A DNA stretch of 64,000 nucleotides. Origin: Flavobacteriaceae bacterium. Its GTDB lineage: Bacteria > Bacteroidota > Bacteroidia > Flavobacteriales > Flavobacteriaceae. The DNA lies in assembly GCA_021647405.1 (NCBI GenBank), contig JAKIUU010000010.1:1-64000 (forward strand), written 5' to 3'. Positions 1 through 5,866 of this stretch are shown here, in pieces. The first letter of the stretch is position 1. Every line of letters starts with the position of its first letter. The translations under genes were made by a program, and so were the position numbers. Under the pieces are notes generated by a model. It did not search any database. It had not been told where the DNA came from and saw nothing but the letters and a program-made list of their open reading frames with translations.

Positions 1-230
1 AGATACATATAACAGAAAAATCAAGCGAACAAACAACTAAAGAAACTCTAAAATGGGTGCATATTGCAATTAGTAATGCAAAACGAAATTTTGTAGGCAA
101 TTATCATAAAATAAAGAAAAAATATTTGCAATTGTATCTAAATGAGTTTGTCTATAAACTCAATAGAAGATACTTTGGTGAAAGAATATTTGATAGACTT
201 ATAATTGCTAATATAACAGGTTATGAGTAA
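1..230 (+). CDS. IS1595-family (ISXO2-like) transposase, C-terminal fragment cut by window edge
   Basis: An open frame enters from the left edge (first full codon at 3) and stops with TAA at 228-230. Its 75 residues include LKWVHIAISNAKRNFVGNYH, then a KYLQLYLNEFVYKLNRR stretch and FDRLIIANITGYE at the end. This is the usual C-terminal signature of the DDE domain of IS1595/ISXO2-type transposases (W-H-x-x-I-S-N-A-K, Y-L-x-E-F-x-Y-x-x-N-R-R). It would catalyse transposition of its element. The N-terminal zinc ribbon and most of the catalytic core lie outside the window, so intactness cannot be judged. The stop lies 10 bp inside the end of a convergent lipoprotein gene, leaving little room for a normal IS right end. 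The family call is from known motifs; activity is unknown. Confidence 0.8.
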   Translation, partial: IHITEKSSEQTTKETLKWVHIAISNAKRNFVGNYHKIKKKYLQLYLNEFVYKLNRRYFGERIFDRLIIANITGYE

Positions 231-721
231 TTACGGATATACAAAATAAATTTTGTTTTAGGCAAGCTTTTCTTTACACCATCATATCCTAAAAGATTAT
301 TATTGTAAAAAATAATATTTTCTAATCTTGGAATTGTGCTTTTATTTAAATTAATAAGCGTTTTTTTTGTTAAACTTTCTTTTACAGACTCATTTTGACT
401 TTGATAAATACTAAGAATATCTGGAGCACAATTTGATTGACTTGTATAAGTCATATTTTGTTTGTTTTTAAAAAGAATTTTTCTTGGCAATATAAAATTC
501 TTATGAACGTATTCTCTTTCTGGTTTACTTATAAAATAATTTAAGTCTAAATCAATTCCCTTTTTATTTAAAAAATCAACAATTGATTTCTCAGTCTCAT
601 ATTTGGGTTTTTTAACTCCTGCAATAGTTCTTAAAACTGTTTGGCATGATAAGTTTAAACCCAAGATTAATAGAGGTAAGACTATCTTACCTCTATTAAT
701 TAAAATGCTATTAATCTTCAT
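221..721 (-). CDS. Hypothetical lipoprotein, 166 aa
   Basis: I do not recognise the family. The protein has a basic N-terminus, a hydrophobic stretch and a probable lipoprotein signal ending GLNLSC (Cys26), so it is probably anchored in the outer or inner membrane. The mature part is rich in Lys, Asn and Ile with no clear motif. The ATG at 719-721 lies inside the end of the upstream lipoprotein gene (11-bp overlap), which suggests one transcript and translational coupling. The 3' end overlaps the convergent transposase stop by 10 bp. High A+T and small size are typical of accessory lipoproteins in this phylum. Confidence 0.6.
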   Translation of the reverse strand: MKINSILINRGKIVLPLLILGLNLSCQTVLRTIAGVKKPKYETEKSIVDFLNKKGIDLDLNYFISKPEREYVHKNFILPRKILFKNKQNMTYTSQSNCAPDILSIYQSQNESVKESLTKKTLINLNKSTIPRLENIIFYNNNLLGYDGVKKSLPKTKFILYIRNYS

Positions 722-1193
722 ATTTAGCCCAATCTATATTTTTATCAAATTTAATAATAACTTCATCTTTTTCAGAAAACATTACTGCATTTACCCATCT
801 AAAATCTTCATCTTTATCACTTGTATAATCAATGCTATTTTTATTAGGGTTATCACTACATCCTGTAATAAATTTACATCTGAATCCTATCCCTGATTCA
901 CATCCACTTTTTCGTGTTGCGATATATATCCTTATACAGATACCTCCTTGCTTCATTTGATAATTATTTGTTTTTTTAACGGGTATAACTAACCTTGAAT
1001 TCTCAAAATCTACAAATGCCTCTTTCTTAGAACTTAATACAAACCCATAATCTTCAATAAGAGGTATGTCTTCAGATGCTAAGGTTAATTTCTCAGAATT
1101 GATTAGCCCTGAAGAGTCTTGCTCTTTACTACAGGATTGTGTTGTTAGAATCAAAACTGTTATAATCACTATTGTTTTTAATAAATTTTTCAT
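711..1193 (-). CDS. Hypothetical lipoprotein, 160 aa
   Basis: The N-terminus is a clear lipoprotein signal (hydrophobic segment, then TTQSC with Cys21). The mature region has several Cys residues (GGICIRIY, SGCESGIGFRCKF, TGCSDN) that could form disulfides after export; no known domain is recognised. It is the first gene of a two-gene minus-strand unit and overlaps the next lipoprotein by 11 bp. Its upstream region (1225-1304) is a near copy of the region upstream of the lipoprotein peptidase at 4415, and in both places a rightward small-RNA-like unit starts just beyond it. Function unknown. Confidence 0.62.
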   Translation of the reverse strand: MKNLLKTIVIITVLILTTQSCSKEQDSSGLINSEKLTLASEDIPLIEDYGFVLSSKKEAFVDFENSRLVIPVKKTNNYQMKQGGICIRIYIATRKSGCESGIGFRCKFITGCSDNPNKNSIDYTSDKDEDFRWVNAVMFSEKDEVIIKFDKNIDWAKYED

Positions 1194-1304
1194 AATAAAT
1201 AAGAATTTAAAAATTATTTATTTCTTAGCTGTCTTGAAAAAATCTCCAGCCCTTTAAATATAAAAGGCTAGGTTTTGGCAAGGCATTTTCTAACTAAAAA
1301 AATA

Positions 1305-1312
1305 TATATTTG
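1305..1312 (+). promoter_or_regulatory. Bacteroidetes -7 box (TATATTTG) of small RNA copy A
   Basis: TATATTTG matches the TAnnTTTG consensus of the primary sigma factor in this phylum. It points right, away from the lipoprotein genes, with no protein gene downstream. A start near 1317 would coincide with the 5' arm of the RNA stem. No good -33 TTTG at standard spacing is seen. Confidence 0.55.
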
Positions 1313-1315
1313 TAA

Positions 1316-1420
1316 TCCTCTGTTGTTGTTTTGCATATGTCATAGTAAAAAAGGTTTTAAAGTTAAACACTGTATTTCGAAATCATGTTCCTATATTGCC
1401 TTAAACAACAGAGGTTTTTT
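1316..1420 (+). ncRNA. Putative structured small RNA, copy A
   Basis: The 5' arm CCTCTGTTGTT (1317-1327) pairs perfectly with AACAACAGAGG (1404-1414), which is followed directly by TTTTTT (1415-1420) as in an intrinsic terminator. The closed interior of about 75 nt contains CATAG, an A-run and GGTTTTAAA, elements also present in the same order in copy B (4534-4641). A -7 box lies 5 nt upstream in both copies. Promoter, closing stem, conserved interior and U-run together argue for a discrete RNA of about 105 nt. Known families to compare are Flavo-1 and 6S; I cannot assign it. No plausible start codon plus ORF is seen inside. Confidence 0.5.
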
Positions 1421-1588
1421 GTTGTCATAAAGATTAATAGAATATTTTGGTTATGCAAGCTAAAATAGAATTGATTTAAATTCTAGCCTACCCTCCCACA
1501 CATCTATACAAATTTATATTTTTGATTATTAGTATTTTATAATTTAAAAAGGGAATATCCCCCATTAAAAAAGGGGAAATAACTCCCT

Positions 1589-1650
1589 AAAACTAGCGAA
1601 ATCGCTAGATTGAAAACTAAGGGTTTCCGCTAGTTTTCTAGCGATTTCCC
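1589..1650. repeat. Nested CTAGCGA palindromes
   Basis: CTAGCGAAATCGCTAG (1593-1608) is a perfect short-spacer palindrome. AAAACTAGCG (1589-1598) is also complementary to CGCTAGTTTT (1628-1637), and CTAGCGATTT follows at 1638-1647. The same word recurs at about 4690, 4722 and 5195, always between genes, so it is a local family of intergenic repeats. Confidence 0.6.
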
Positions 1651-1752
1651 TTGGTTTTTGTATTTTTTGTAAAAAATTAAGTCATCACATAATTTTGGCT
1701 GATTTTTCATCCAAAACGCAGATTTTGTAAAATAGGGGTGAAATAAAAGTGT

Positions 1753-2169
1753 TTACTTCCCTATATCTTTATCAGTAATTTCAAAAGTATATTCAAAAAA
1801 ATTCTTTGAAGGTTTGGTTCTCGTCCAATATTTATCAGCGTTATAAATATTCTTGCCAACAGTATTTTGTTTATATATTTTTAAGATTTCATCTGACGTA
1901 TTTGTAATATATATAGAGTCATTATCTTTTAAATATAAGACAGGGGAGCTACTACCCATACCACACTTTGCCCCCCCATATAGAGATATTTCTTTTTTTG
2001 TAGAGATTTTTTTTGAATCATTAGTCTTTCCTACAAAAATCAATTTAATATTAATACTACTATTATTCTTAATGATGTAGTCAGAACAAAATCCAGGGTC
2101 ACAAGAATATAATAAAATTATTGCTAAAATCACAAAAATTATTTTTTCATTTTTTAAAATTAATTCCAA
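1753..2169 (-). CDS. Hypothetical lipoprotein, 138 aa
   Basis: A short signal with lipobox LLYSC (Cys23) marks an exported lipoprotein. The mature part, with alternating charged and hydrophobic residues (NNSSINIKLIFVGKT, NDSIYITNTSDEILKIY), looks like a small beta-rich domain; no family is recognised. The start ATG (2167-2169) lies within the last codons of a 45-codon upstream frame (2160-2297), giving a 10-bp overlap that suggests translational coupling. The lipobox context supports this start. Confidence 0.6.
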   Translation of the reverse strand: MELILKNEKIIFVILAIILLYSCDPGFCSDYIIKNNSSINIKLIFVGKTNDSKKISTKKEISLYGGAKCGMGSSSPVLYLKDNDSIYITNTSDEILKIYKQNTVGKNIYNADKYWTRTKPSKNFFEYTFEITDKDIGK

Positions 2170-2297
2170 TAATAAGCTTTAAATAAATTTAACACATCTG
2201 CGCTATCTTTATTGTTATTTTCAAGAAGTAATCTATCTCTGAATGCTTGTAGCGATTGTACATCACTATCTAAAGTGTCAAAAACAGCCAGTTTCAT
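2160..2297 (-). CDS. Small ORF, 45 aa, overlapping the next lipoprotein start
   Basis: ATG at 2295-2297 to TAA at 2160-2162 encodes a protein beginning MKLAVFDTLDSDVQSL and ending LFKAYYWN. It is acidic, probably helical, with no signal peptide, unlike its lipoprotein neighbours. A purine-rich AAGAAAAGAG stretch sits just before the ATG, and an in-frame TGA lies upstream, so it is not an extension of another gene. The stop overlaps the start of the 1753-2169 gene. It could be a real small protein, a leader ORF, or the remnant of a larger gene. Unrecognised family. Confidence 0.4.
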   Translation of the reverse strand: MKLAVFDTLDSDVQSLQAFRDRLLLENNNKDSADVLNLFKAYYWN

Positions 2298-2319
2298 CAC
2301 TCTTTTCTTTCAATTTAAC

Positions 2320-2381
2320 AATAACAGAAAAGTACCACGTATTAGGTGTGATACTTTTCTGCTATTTTTTATATACGTGGT
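2320..2381 (-). terminator. Nested inverted repeats, possible terminator after the 2397-2834 gene
   Basis: AATAACAGAAAAGTA (2320-2334) pairs with TACTTTTCTGCTATT (2352-2366) with one mismatch. A second pair, ACCACGTAT (2334-2342) and ATACGTGGT (2373-2381), overlaps it, so two alternative stems are possible. It lies between the stop of the lipoprotein gene and the small ORF. The T-run is weak, so attenuator or repeat are alternatives to terminator. Confidence 0.45.
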
Positions 2382-2396
2382 TAGCAAAAGAGTTTA

Positions 2397-2834
2397 CTAT
2401 TCCGCTTCCTGATAATCATTATTTGTGAATTCATAAGAAAAAAACTCTTGATTTCCAATTCTAGAATAGCTATAGTTTTTTTCATTAAAAATATTGATAG
2501 CTCTTTCATCTTCCTTTTTTAAAAGAATAGATTTGTTATCATCAAAAATTATCTTTAATGAGTCAGAATTAACTAATAAACATTCACTCGCTGACATATT
2601 AGGTTTATCCGTTTTGTTGATGGAACAACCATTTCCATTAAATTCATAATCAAATTGAAAACTTTGAGATGGACTTAAATTAAAAACTTCAACATTACTT
2701 TCTTTCCATTTCATAATAGATAATAAATGTCCACTGTTGTTCGTATATTGATATGATTTTGTAAATAGTTTTTCAATTGTATTATTACAAGAAATAAAAA
2801 GGCTACTTAGCATTCCAATAATTAAAAGTTTCAT
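2397..2834 (-). CDS. Hypothetical lipoprotein, 145 aa
   Basis: The best start is the ATG at 2832-2834, giving MKLLIIGMLSSLFISC with Cys16 as the lipidation site; a longer frame from 2891 would place 19 hydrophilic residues before the signal. The mature domain (KLFTKSYQYTNNSGHLLSIM, then SFQFDYEFNGNGCS) is unrecognised and probably beta-rich. It overlaps the end of the upstream metallopeptidase reading frame by 32 bp, so the two are probably cotranscribed; a small lipoprotein next to a secreted protease could be a partner or inhibitor, which is inference only. Confidence 0.6.
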   Translation of the reverse strand: MKLLIIGMLSSLFISCNNTIEKLFTKSYQYTNNSGHLLSIMKWKESNVEVFNLSPSQSFQFDYEFNGNGCSINKTDKPNMSASECLLVNSDSLKIIFDDNKSILLKKEDERAINIFNEKNYSYSRIGNQEFFSYEFTNNDYQEAE

Positions 2835-3825
2835 GTAAATTGTTTTCTGTTCCATTGTTATATTTGTTTTTAATATTATTTTTCCAATCATTCCATTTTT
2901 TTTGCCCTATTAAGGCGTCTTCAATTTGTCTTATTGTATAACCCGACACTCTGTCAGAATAATTTCTACTTAAAGGAACCCATGAATTATTTTTTGTCCA
3001 ATAATAATCTGAAAATCTAGTTTTAATACCATCAATCATATCTTGAACAACTCCAGTATACCTAAGCCTACTATAATCTGGTTTATAACCTGTATAAACC
3101 ATTCTAGTCAATTCCCATTCTACCCCTCTAGCCCAACTTTCTGCTATTATAGCATCTCCAGAGCAAGATAGCCCTAAAAAAGTATCAGCACAATCATTCA
3201 TAGTATTATAATTACTTTTATCCATATTCCAATGAGACGCATGGGCAAGTTCGTGAATTACTGTTGCATAAACATCTTCTGTATTAGCTTGTGGGTTATA
3301 TATTTTGATAGCACTACCTAAACCTAAATAGCGTCTACTAGCTTTGTGTTGACCACTTAAATCGCTATTAGCTTTATAATAAGCTCTTATCCTTAATTTA
3401 GGTTTCCAAAAACTATTTTGAGGAGGACGTCTTAAACCTTTAATGTCTTTGTAATAATAATGATGTGCTGCTCTAAAAATGGTTGCATAATATTCTTGTT
3501 TATCGTCTTTAAGATTTAAATCCCAATTGCCTCTTTTTTTAGGGCCATTATAGGTTGCGCCATTAAGCCAACCGTCTTGTAGCGCAAAATTGTACCTTTC
3601 CCAATCAATGCTATAATTGGCGTGTCTTCTAAATGTACCATCGCAAGAATAAGAACCACTAGCGTTTGCAATACCTCTATGGGTGGTAAACCATCTTCTT
3701 GCTCTTACTTCAACACCTTCAACACCAACATAATTATTTACAATATCATCCCACACTTTAATTGTCCCTGAAGGTCTCCATTTACTGTGCATAGTTTTTA
3801 AACTTTTGTTTTGTAAATTATCCAA
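2803..3825 (-). pseudogene. C-terminal part of a frameshifted lipoprotein metallopeptidase
   Basis: This frame encodes about 340 residues starting with SKWRPSGTIKVWDD near residue 14, a carboxypeptidase-regulatory-like segment (GVEGVEVRARRWFTTHRG, then ANASGSYSCDGTFRR) and a zinc-protease signature HELAHASHW at about residues 191-199. A downstream Glu (IAESWARGVEWELTR) could be the third zinc ligand. It has no signal peptide. The lipoprotein signal and N-terminal domain lie in the preceding frame (3798-4415), which overlaps by 28 bp and ends abruptly with unrelated residues; a -1 shift near 3800-3830 joins the two. It is probably one gene split by a one-base loss. As an intact protein it would be a surface or periplasmic protease; substrate unknown. 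Confidence 0.72.
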
Positions 3826-4415
3826 GTTATGTGTAATGCTTCATCTACTAAAGCATCAACCATTTCATAAGTAATAACAGTTTTATTGCTTGTTTCATTA
3901 TCACTGTTTTCATCGGGGATAAAAAGTTCGGCAAGTATTTCATTTTCTACACCACTAGGAAGTTTTTTCCCTACTTTAACAGCCGTGTATTTATATGTTG
4001 GCTGATTATCTGGTATATCAGGGTCTCTATAAAAATCGCCATTCTCTTCTATTTCATAATCTAAAGGATAATCATAAAGAACAAGTGTTGAGTCTGACTT
4101 TAAAATATCTAATTCATCTTCGTTTTTTGGTTTAAATTTTACGTAAAGATGTGTTGTTGTAACTTCAATTCCATCTACTGAAGTCTTAGCACTTACATTA
4201 GATTTTTTAAGATTATCTAATGCTTTTTTCATATTTTCAACGGAATAGGGGTTTTCTAGCTTTTTACCCAAAACAATGCCTTTTAAGCCCGCATTATTCA
4301 TTTGTTCACTTAGTGAAAGTTTGCTTTGTTTTAAAATACCTTCATCTTTGTAACAGGAATAAAAGATAATTCCAAATAGAGTTAAAATAGTTATAATTTT
4401 TAATTTTTTCTTCAT
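3798..4415 (-). pseudogene. N-terminal part of the same frameshifted lipoprotein metallopeptidase
   Basis: 205 residues with a lipoprotein signal ending IIFYSC (Cys21) and an N-terminal domain seen in Bacteroidetes lipoproteins (THLYVKFKPKNEDELDILKS, LYDYPLDYEI, YTAVKVGKKLP). The natural text ends at VDEALHIT; the last residues, WIIYKTKV, are frame-shifted coding sequence, because the alternative frame reads LDNLQNKSLK and continues into the peptidase domain. No in-phase slippery heptamer is evident, so programmed frameshifting is not supported. Its upstream region 4440-4521 is a near copy of the one upstream of 1193. If the base is restored, the protein is about 530 residues. Confidence 0.72.
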
Positions 4416-4521
4416 TTTTTTTATTCTTAAAATATGAGGTCTTTTAGTTGTTTTGAAGAAATCTCCAACGCCTTAAATAAAGGCGTTGGATTTTGGCGAG
4501 GCATTTTCTAACTAAAAAACA

Positions 4522-4529
4522 TATATTTG
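4522..4529 (+). promoter_or_regulatory. Bacteroidetes -7 box (TATATTTG) of small RNA copy B
   Basis: TATATTTG lies 5 nt before the stem arm CCTCTGGTTA, exactly as in copy A, and points away from the minus-strand lipoprotein gene that starts at 4415. Confidence 0.55.
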
Positions 4530-4533
4530 CAGT

Positions 4534-4641
4534 TCCTCTGGTTATTTTTTGTTTATCTTATAGGCAAAAGGGTTTTAAATTAGACATGTTGTAATATTTA
4601 TTTTTTAACTTCTTAACCGGAGGAATTTTTCTCCGTTTTTT
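4534..4641 (+). ncRNA. Putative structured small RNA, copy B
   Basis: CCTCTGGTTA (4535-4544) pairs with TAACCGGAGG (4614-4623) with one G-U pair. The interior has TATAGGCAAAAGGGTTTTAAA, matching copy A in content and position although the rest has diverged. Length is about 108 nt. The substitution C to T opposite a G-U in the closing stem preserves pairing relative to copy A, which favours selection on structure. The 3' end carries its own terminator hairpin. Confidence 0.5.
4618..4641 (+). terminator. Intrinsic terminator of small RNA copy B
   Basis: CGGAG (4618-4622) pairs with CTCCG (4631-4635) and is followed by TTTTTT. The 5' arm is shared with the closing stem of the RNA, so the two structures are mutually exclusive. 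Confidence 0.55.
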
Positions 4642-4761
4642 ATCAGGGTGTTAGTTTACTCAAAGGTAAATATTTTTTCTGATTAACCATCTAGCGATTT
4701 TAGGTAATTTTCAATCTAGCGATTCCGCCAAATAATTGGAATACAGTAATTTATTTGTCAT

Positions 4762-4785
4762 AAAAATATGAATATTCATATTTTT
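4762..4785. repeat. 24-bp perfect palindrome
   Basis: AAAAATATGAAT is followed immediately by its exact reverse complement ATTCATATTTTT. With no spacer it suits a dimeric DNA-binding protein better than an RNA hairpin. No adjacent gene start explains it. Confidence 0.5.
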
Positions 4786-5092
4786 TAACTGTTTTATTTC
4801 ACATTGGTAAGTATGTTTTTTTTATTATAATAATTGCATAAGACCCCTGTTGTTTTATAAAAGCTTACTTTGCTAGAATTATTAACTTATTTCACAAAAA
4901 TAGCCTTGTAAAGCTGTAGAAAACGAAGACCTGTAAATACTATAAAAAGCAATGATACACCTTTACAAAACCAACGTGTTGAGATTAAAGTGATAGCTTT
5001 AAAATAAGAAAATTCCTTTTTTTAGTTTGCTTAAAATGGTTTGTATATAAGTCATAATAGCCAGAAAATAAATGATTTAATCGAAAAGAATT

Positions 5093-5113
5093 CCTCGACG
5101 CTCTGCGTCGAGG
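5093..5113. repeat. CCTCGACGC / GCGTCGAGG palindrome
   Basis: A 9-bp arm CCTCGACGC, a 3-nt loop and the exact complement GCGTCGAGG form a G+C-rich hairpin in an AT-rich gap. A degenerate copy sits at 5206-5226. It resembles intergenic palindromic repeats spread through flavobacterial genomes. Confidence 0.6.
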
Positions 5114-5130
5114 TTTCCGTTGAAATTGTC

Positions 5131-5150
5131 ATTCTCGCGAAAGCGGGAAT
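5131..5150. repeat. ATTCTCGCGAAAGCGGGAAT hairpin element
   Basis: Arms ATTCTCGC and GCGGGAAT flank a GAAA tetraloop, with one T-G pair. This is a very common intergenic repeat type in bacteria; a transcribed hairpin or repeat-family member is likely. Confidence 0.55.
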
Positions 5151-5205
5151 CTAAGTAAGAAATATTGATTTTTGATCTTTAGGTCAAAATAAAACTAGCG
5201 AAATA

Positions 5206-5226
5206 CCTCGTATGCTTGCGTCGAGG
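5206..5226. repeat. Degenerate CCTCG/CGAGG palindrome
   Basis: CCTCG and CGAGG arms surround a partly conserved core (GCTTGCGT), recognisable as a decayed copy of the 5093-5113 element. It directly follows an AAAACTAGCGAAAT word. Confidence 0.45.
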
Positions 5227-5334
5227 ATAGTTAGTTTTAAAATATTTCTTTACTTACACTTTTCTAGTCGAACTTTAGTAACTCTTTTTTCTTGATAAAT
5301 ATTTCTATTTTATTGCTTTGCTAAATATTAATCG

Positions 5335-5342
5335 TATATTTG
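5335..5342 (+). promoter_or_regulatory. -7 box of the ars operon (TATATTTG)
   Basis: TATATTTG lies 10 nt before the arsR ATG, with TATTG at 5311-5315 as a possible -33 element (19-bp spacer). The leader would be only a few nucleotides, so ArsR bound near its own promoter would block both promoter and start. Confidence 0.6.
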
Positions 5343-5352
5343 CGATGAACTT

Positions 5353-5685
5353 ATGGAAAGAACAGCACAAAACATTGATTACACCGAAGATGCCGCACAA
5401 ACGGCGCGTTTTGCCAAAGCATTGTCGCATCCAGTAAGATTGACAATTTTAAAATATTTAAACAATCAGTCGTGCTGTTTTACAACAGATTTGGTGGGGG
5501 TTTTGCCAATGGCGCAATCAACTATTTCGCAACATTTAAAAGAATTAAAAGAAGCTGGATTGATTCAAGGCACTATCGATCCACCAAAAATAAAATATTG
5601 CATCAACAAAGAAAATTGGCTAAAAGCCCAAGCTTTATTCGAAAGGATATTTAAAAAAGATTTTTCTAAAATAGATTGTTGCTAA
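5353..5685 (+). CDS. arsR: ArsR-family metalloregulator
   Basis: 110 residues, the normal size for ArsR/SmtB repressors. The winged helix spans about residues 18-90 (ALSHPVRLTILKYL, recognition helix AQSTISQHLKELKEAGLI). Cys41-Cys42 (QSCCFTTDL) sit at the position of the arsenite-binding cysteines in the DNA-binding helix region, and a second pair, Cys109-Cys110, ends the protein. It would repress the operon until arsenite is bound. It is the first gene of arsR-acr3-arsC. The ATG at 5353 is the only start giving the conserved N-terminus; another ATG at 5345 is out of frame. Confidence 0.9.
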   Translation: MERTAQNIDYTEDAAQTARFAKALSHPVRLTILKYLNNQSCCFTTDLVGVLPMAQSTISQHLKELKEAGLIQGTIDPPKIKYCINKENWLKAQALFERIFKKDFSKIDCC

Positions 5686-5698
5686 TAAAAGGTATTAA

Positions 5699-5783
5699 AC
5701 CTCAGGGTAGAACCCCTGAACCCAATATAAAGAACCGACCCAGAAGGTCGGGCTATTAACCCATATCCCGCCAAAAAGCGGGA
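5699..5783 (+). repeat. Three consecutive hairpins between arsR and acr3
   Basis: Three small G+C-rich hairpins follow each other: CAGGG/CCCCTG, CCGACC/GGTCGG (5735-5751) and TCCCGC/GCGGGA (5766-5783). Lacking strong T-runs, they may be repeat elements or mRNA-stabilising/processing structures that set relative expression of arsR and the transporter. Confidence 0.45.
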
Positions 5784-5866
5784 TTAGTTTAACTTACTAT
5801 TTTGAATGCGCCGCTTATCGCGGCTTTTCAAAATAGCGTTTCACTAATAAAAATCTGTACTAATTT

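Larger units (their letters stand above)
1194..1752. other. Intergenic region with small RNA unit and palindromes
   Basis: No convincing protein gene. From left to right it holds the leader-like segment repeated upstream of 4415 (1225-1304, with a hairpin built on AGCC and GGCT), a Bacteroidetes -7 box, a putative structured RNA (1316-1420), and a nest of palindromes around 1589-1650. The stretch 1660-1752 shows nothing recognisable. Confidence 0.6.
4642..5334. other. Gene-free region rich in short palindromes
   Basis: About 690 bp without a supportable gene. It contains two CTAGCGATT words (near 4690 and 4722), a 24-bp perfect palindrome (4762-4785), two copies of a CCTCG/CGAGG palindrome and one TCTCGCGAAAGCGGGA element. 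The stretch 4800-5080 is AT-rich with no recognised signal. Confidence 0.6.

Noticed and set aside
2212..2412. Plus-strand frame over the 45-aa ORF region
   Set aside because: It is a shadow of the minus-strand small ORF and a palindrome; it has no signal peptide or recognisable motif.
3795..3830. Programmed -1 frameshift in the metallopeptidase
   Set aside because: No in-phase X-XXY-YYZ slippery heptamer is present at the overlap, and no downstream pseudoknot is obvious; a mutation or sequencing error is more likely.
4440..4530. Integron attC-like hairpin upstream of 4415 (and 1193)
   Set aside because: The arms have the wrong polarity (GTT on the left and AAC on the right; attC has RYYYAAC left and GTTRRRY right), and no integrase is seen.
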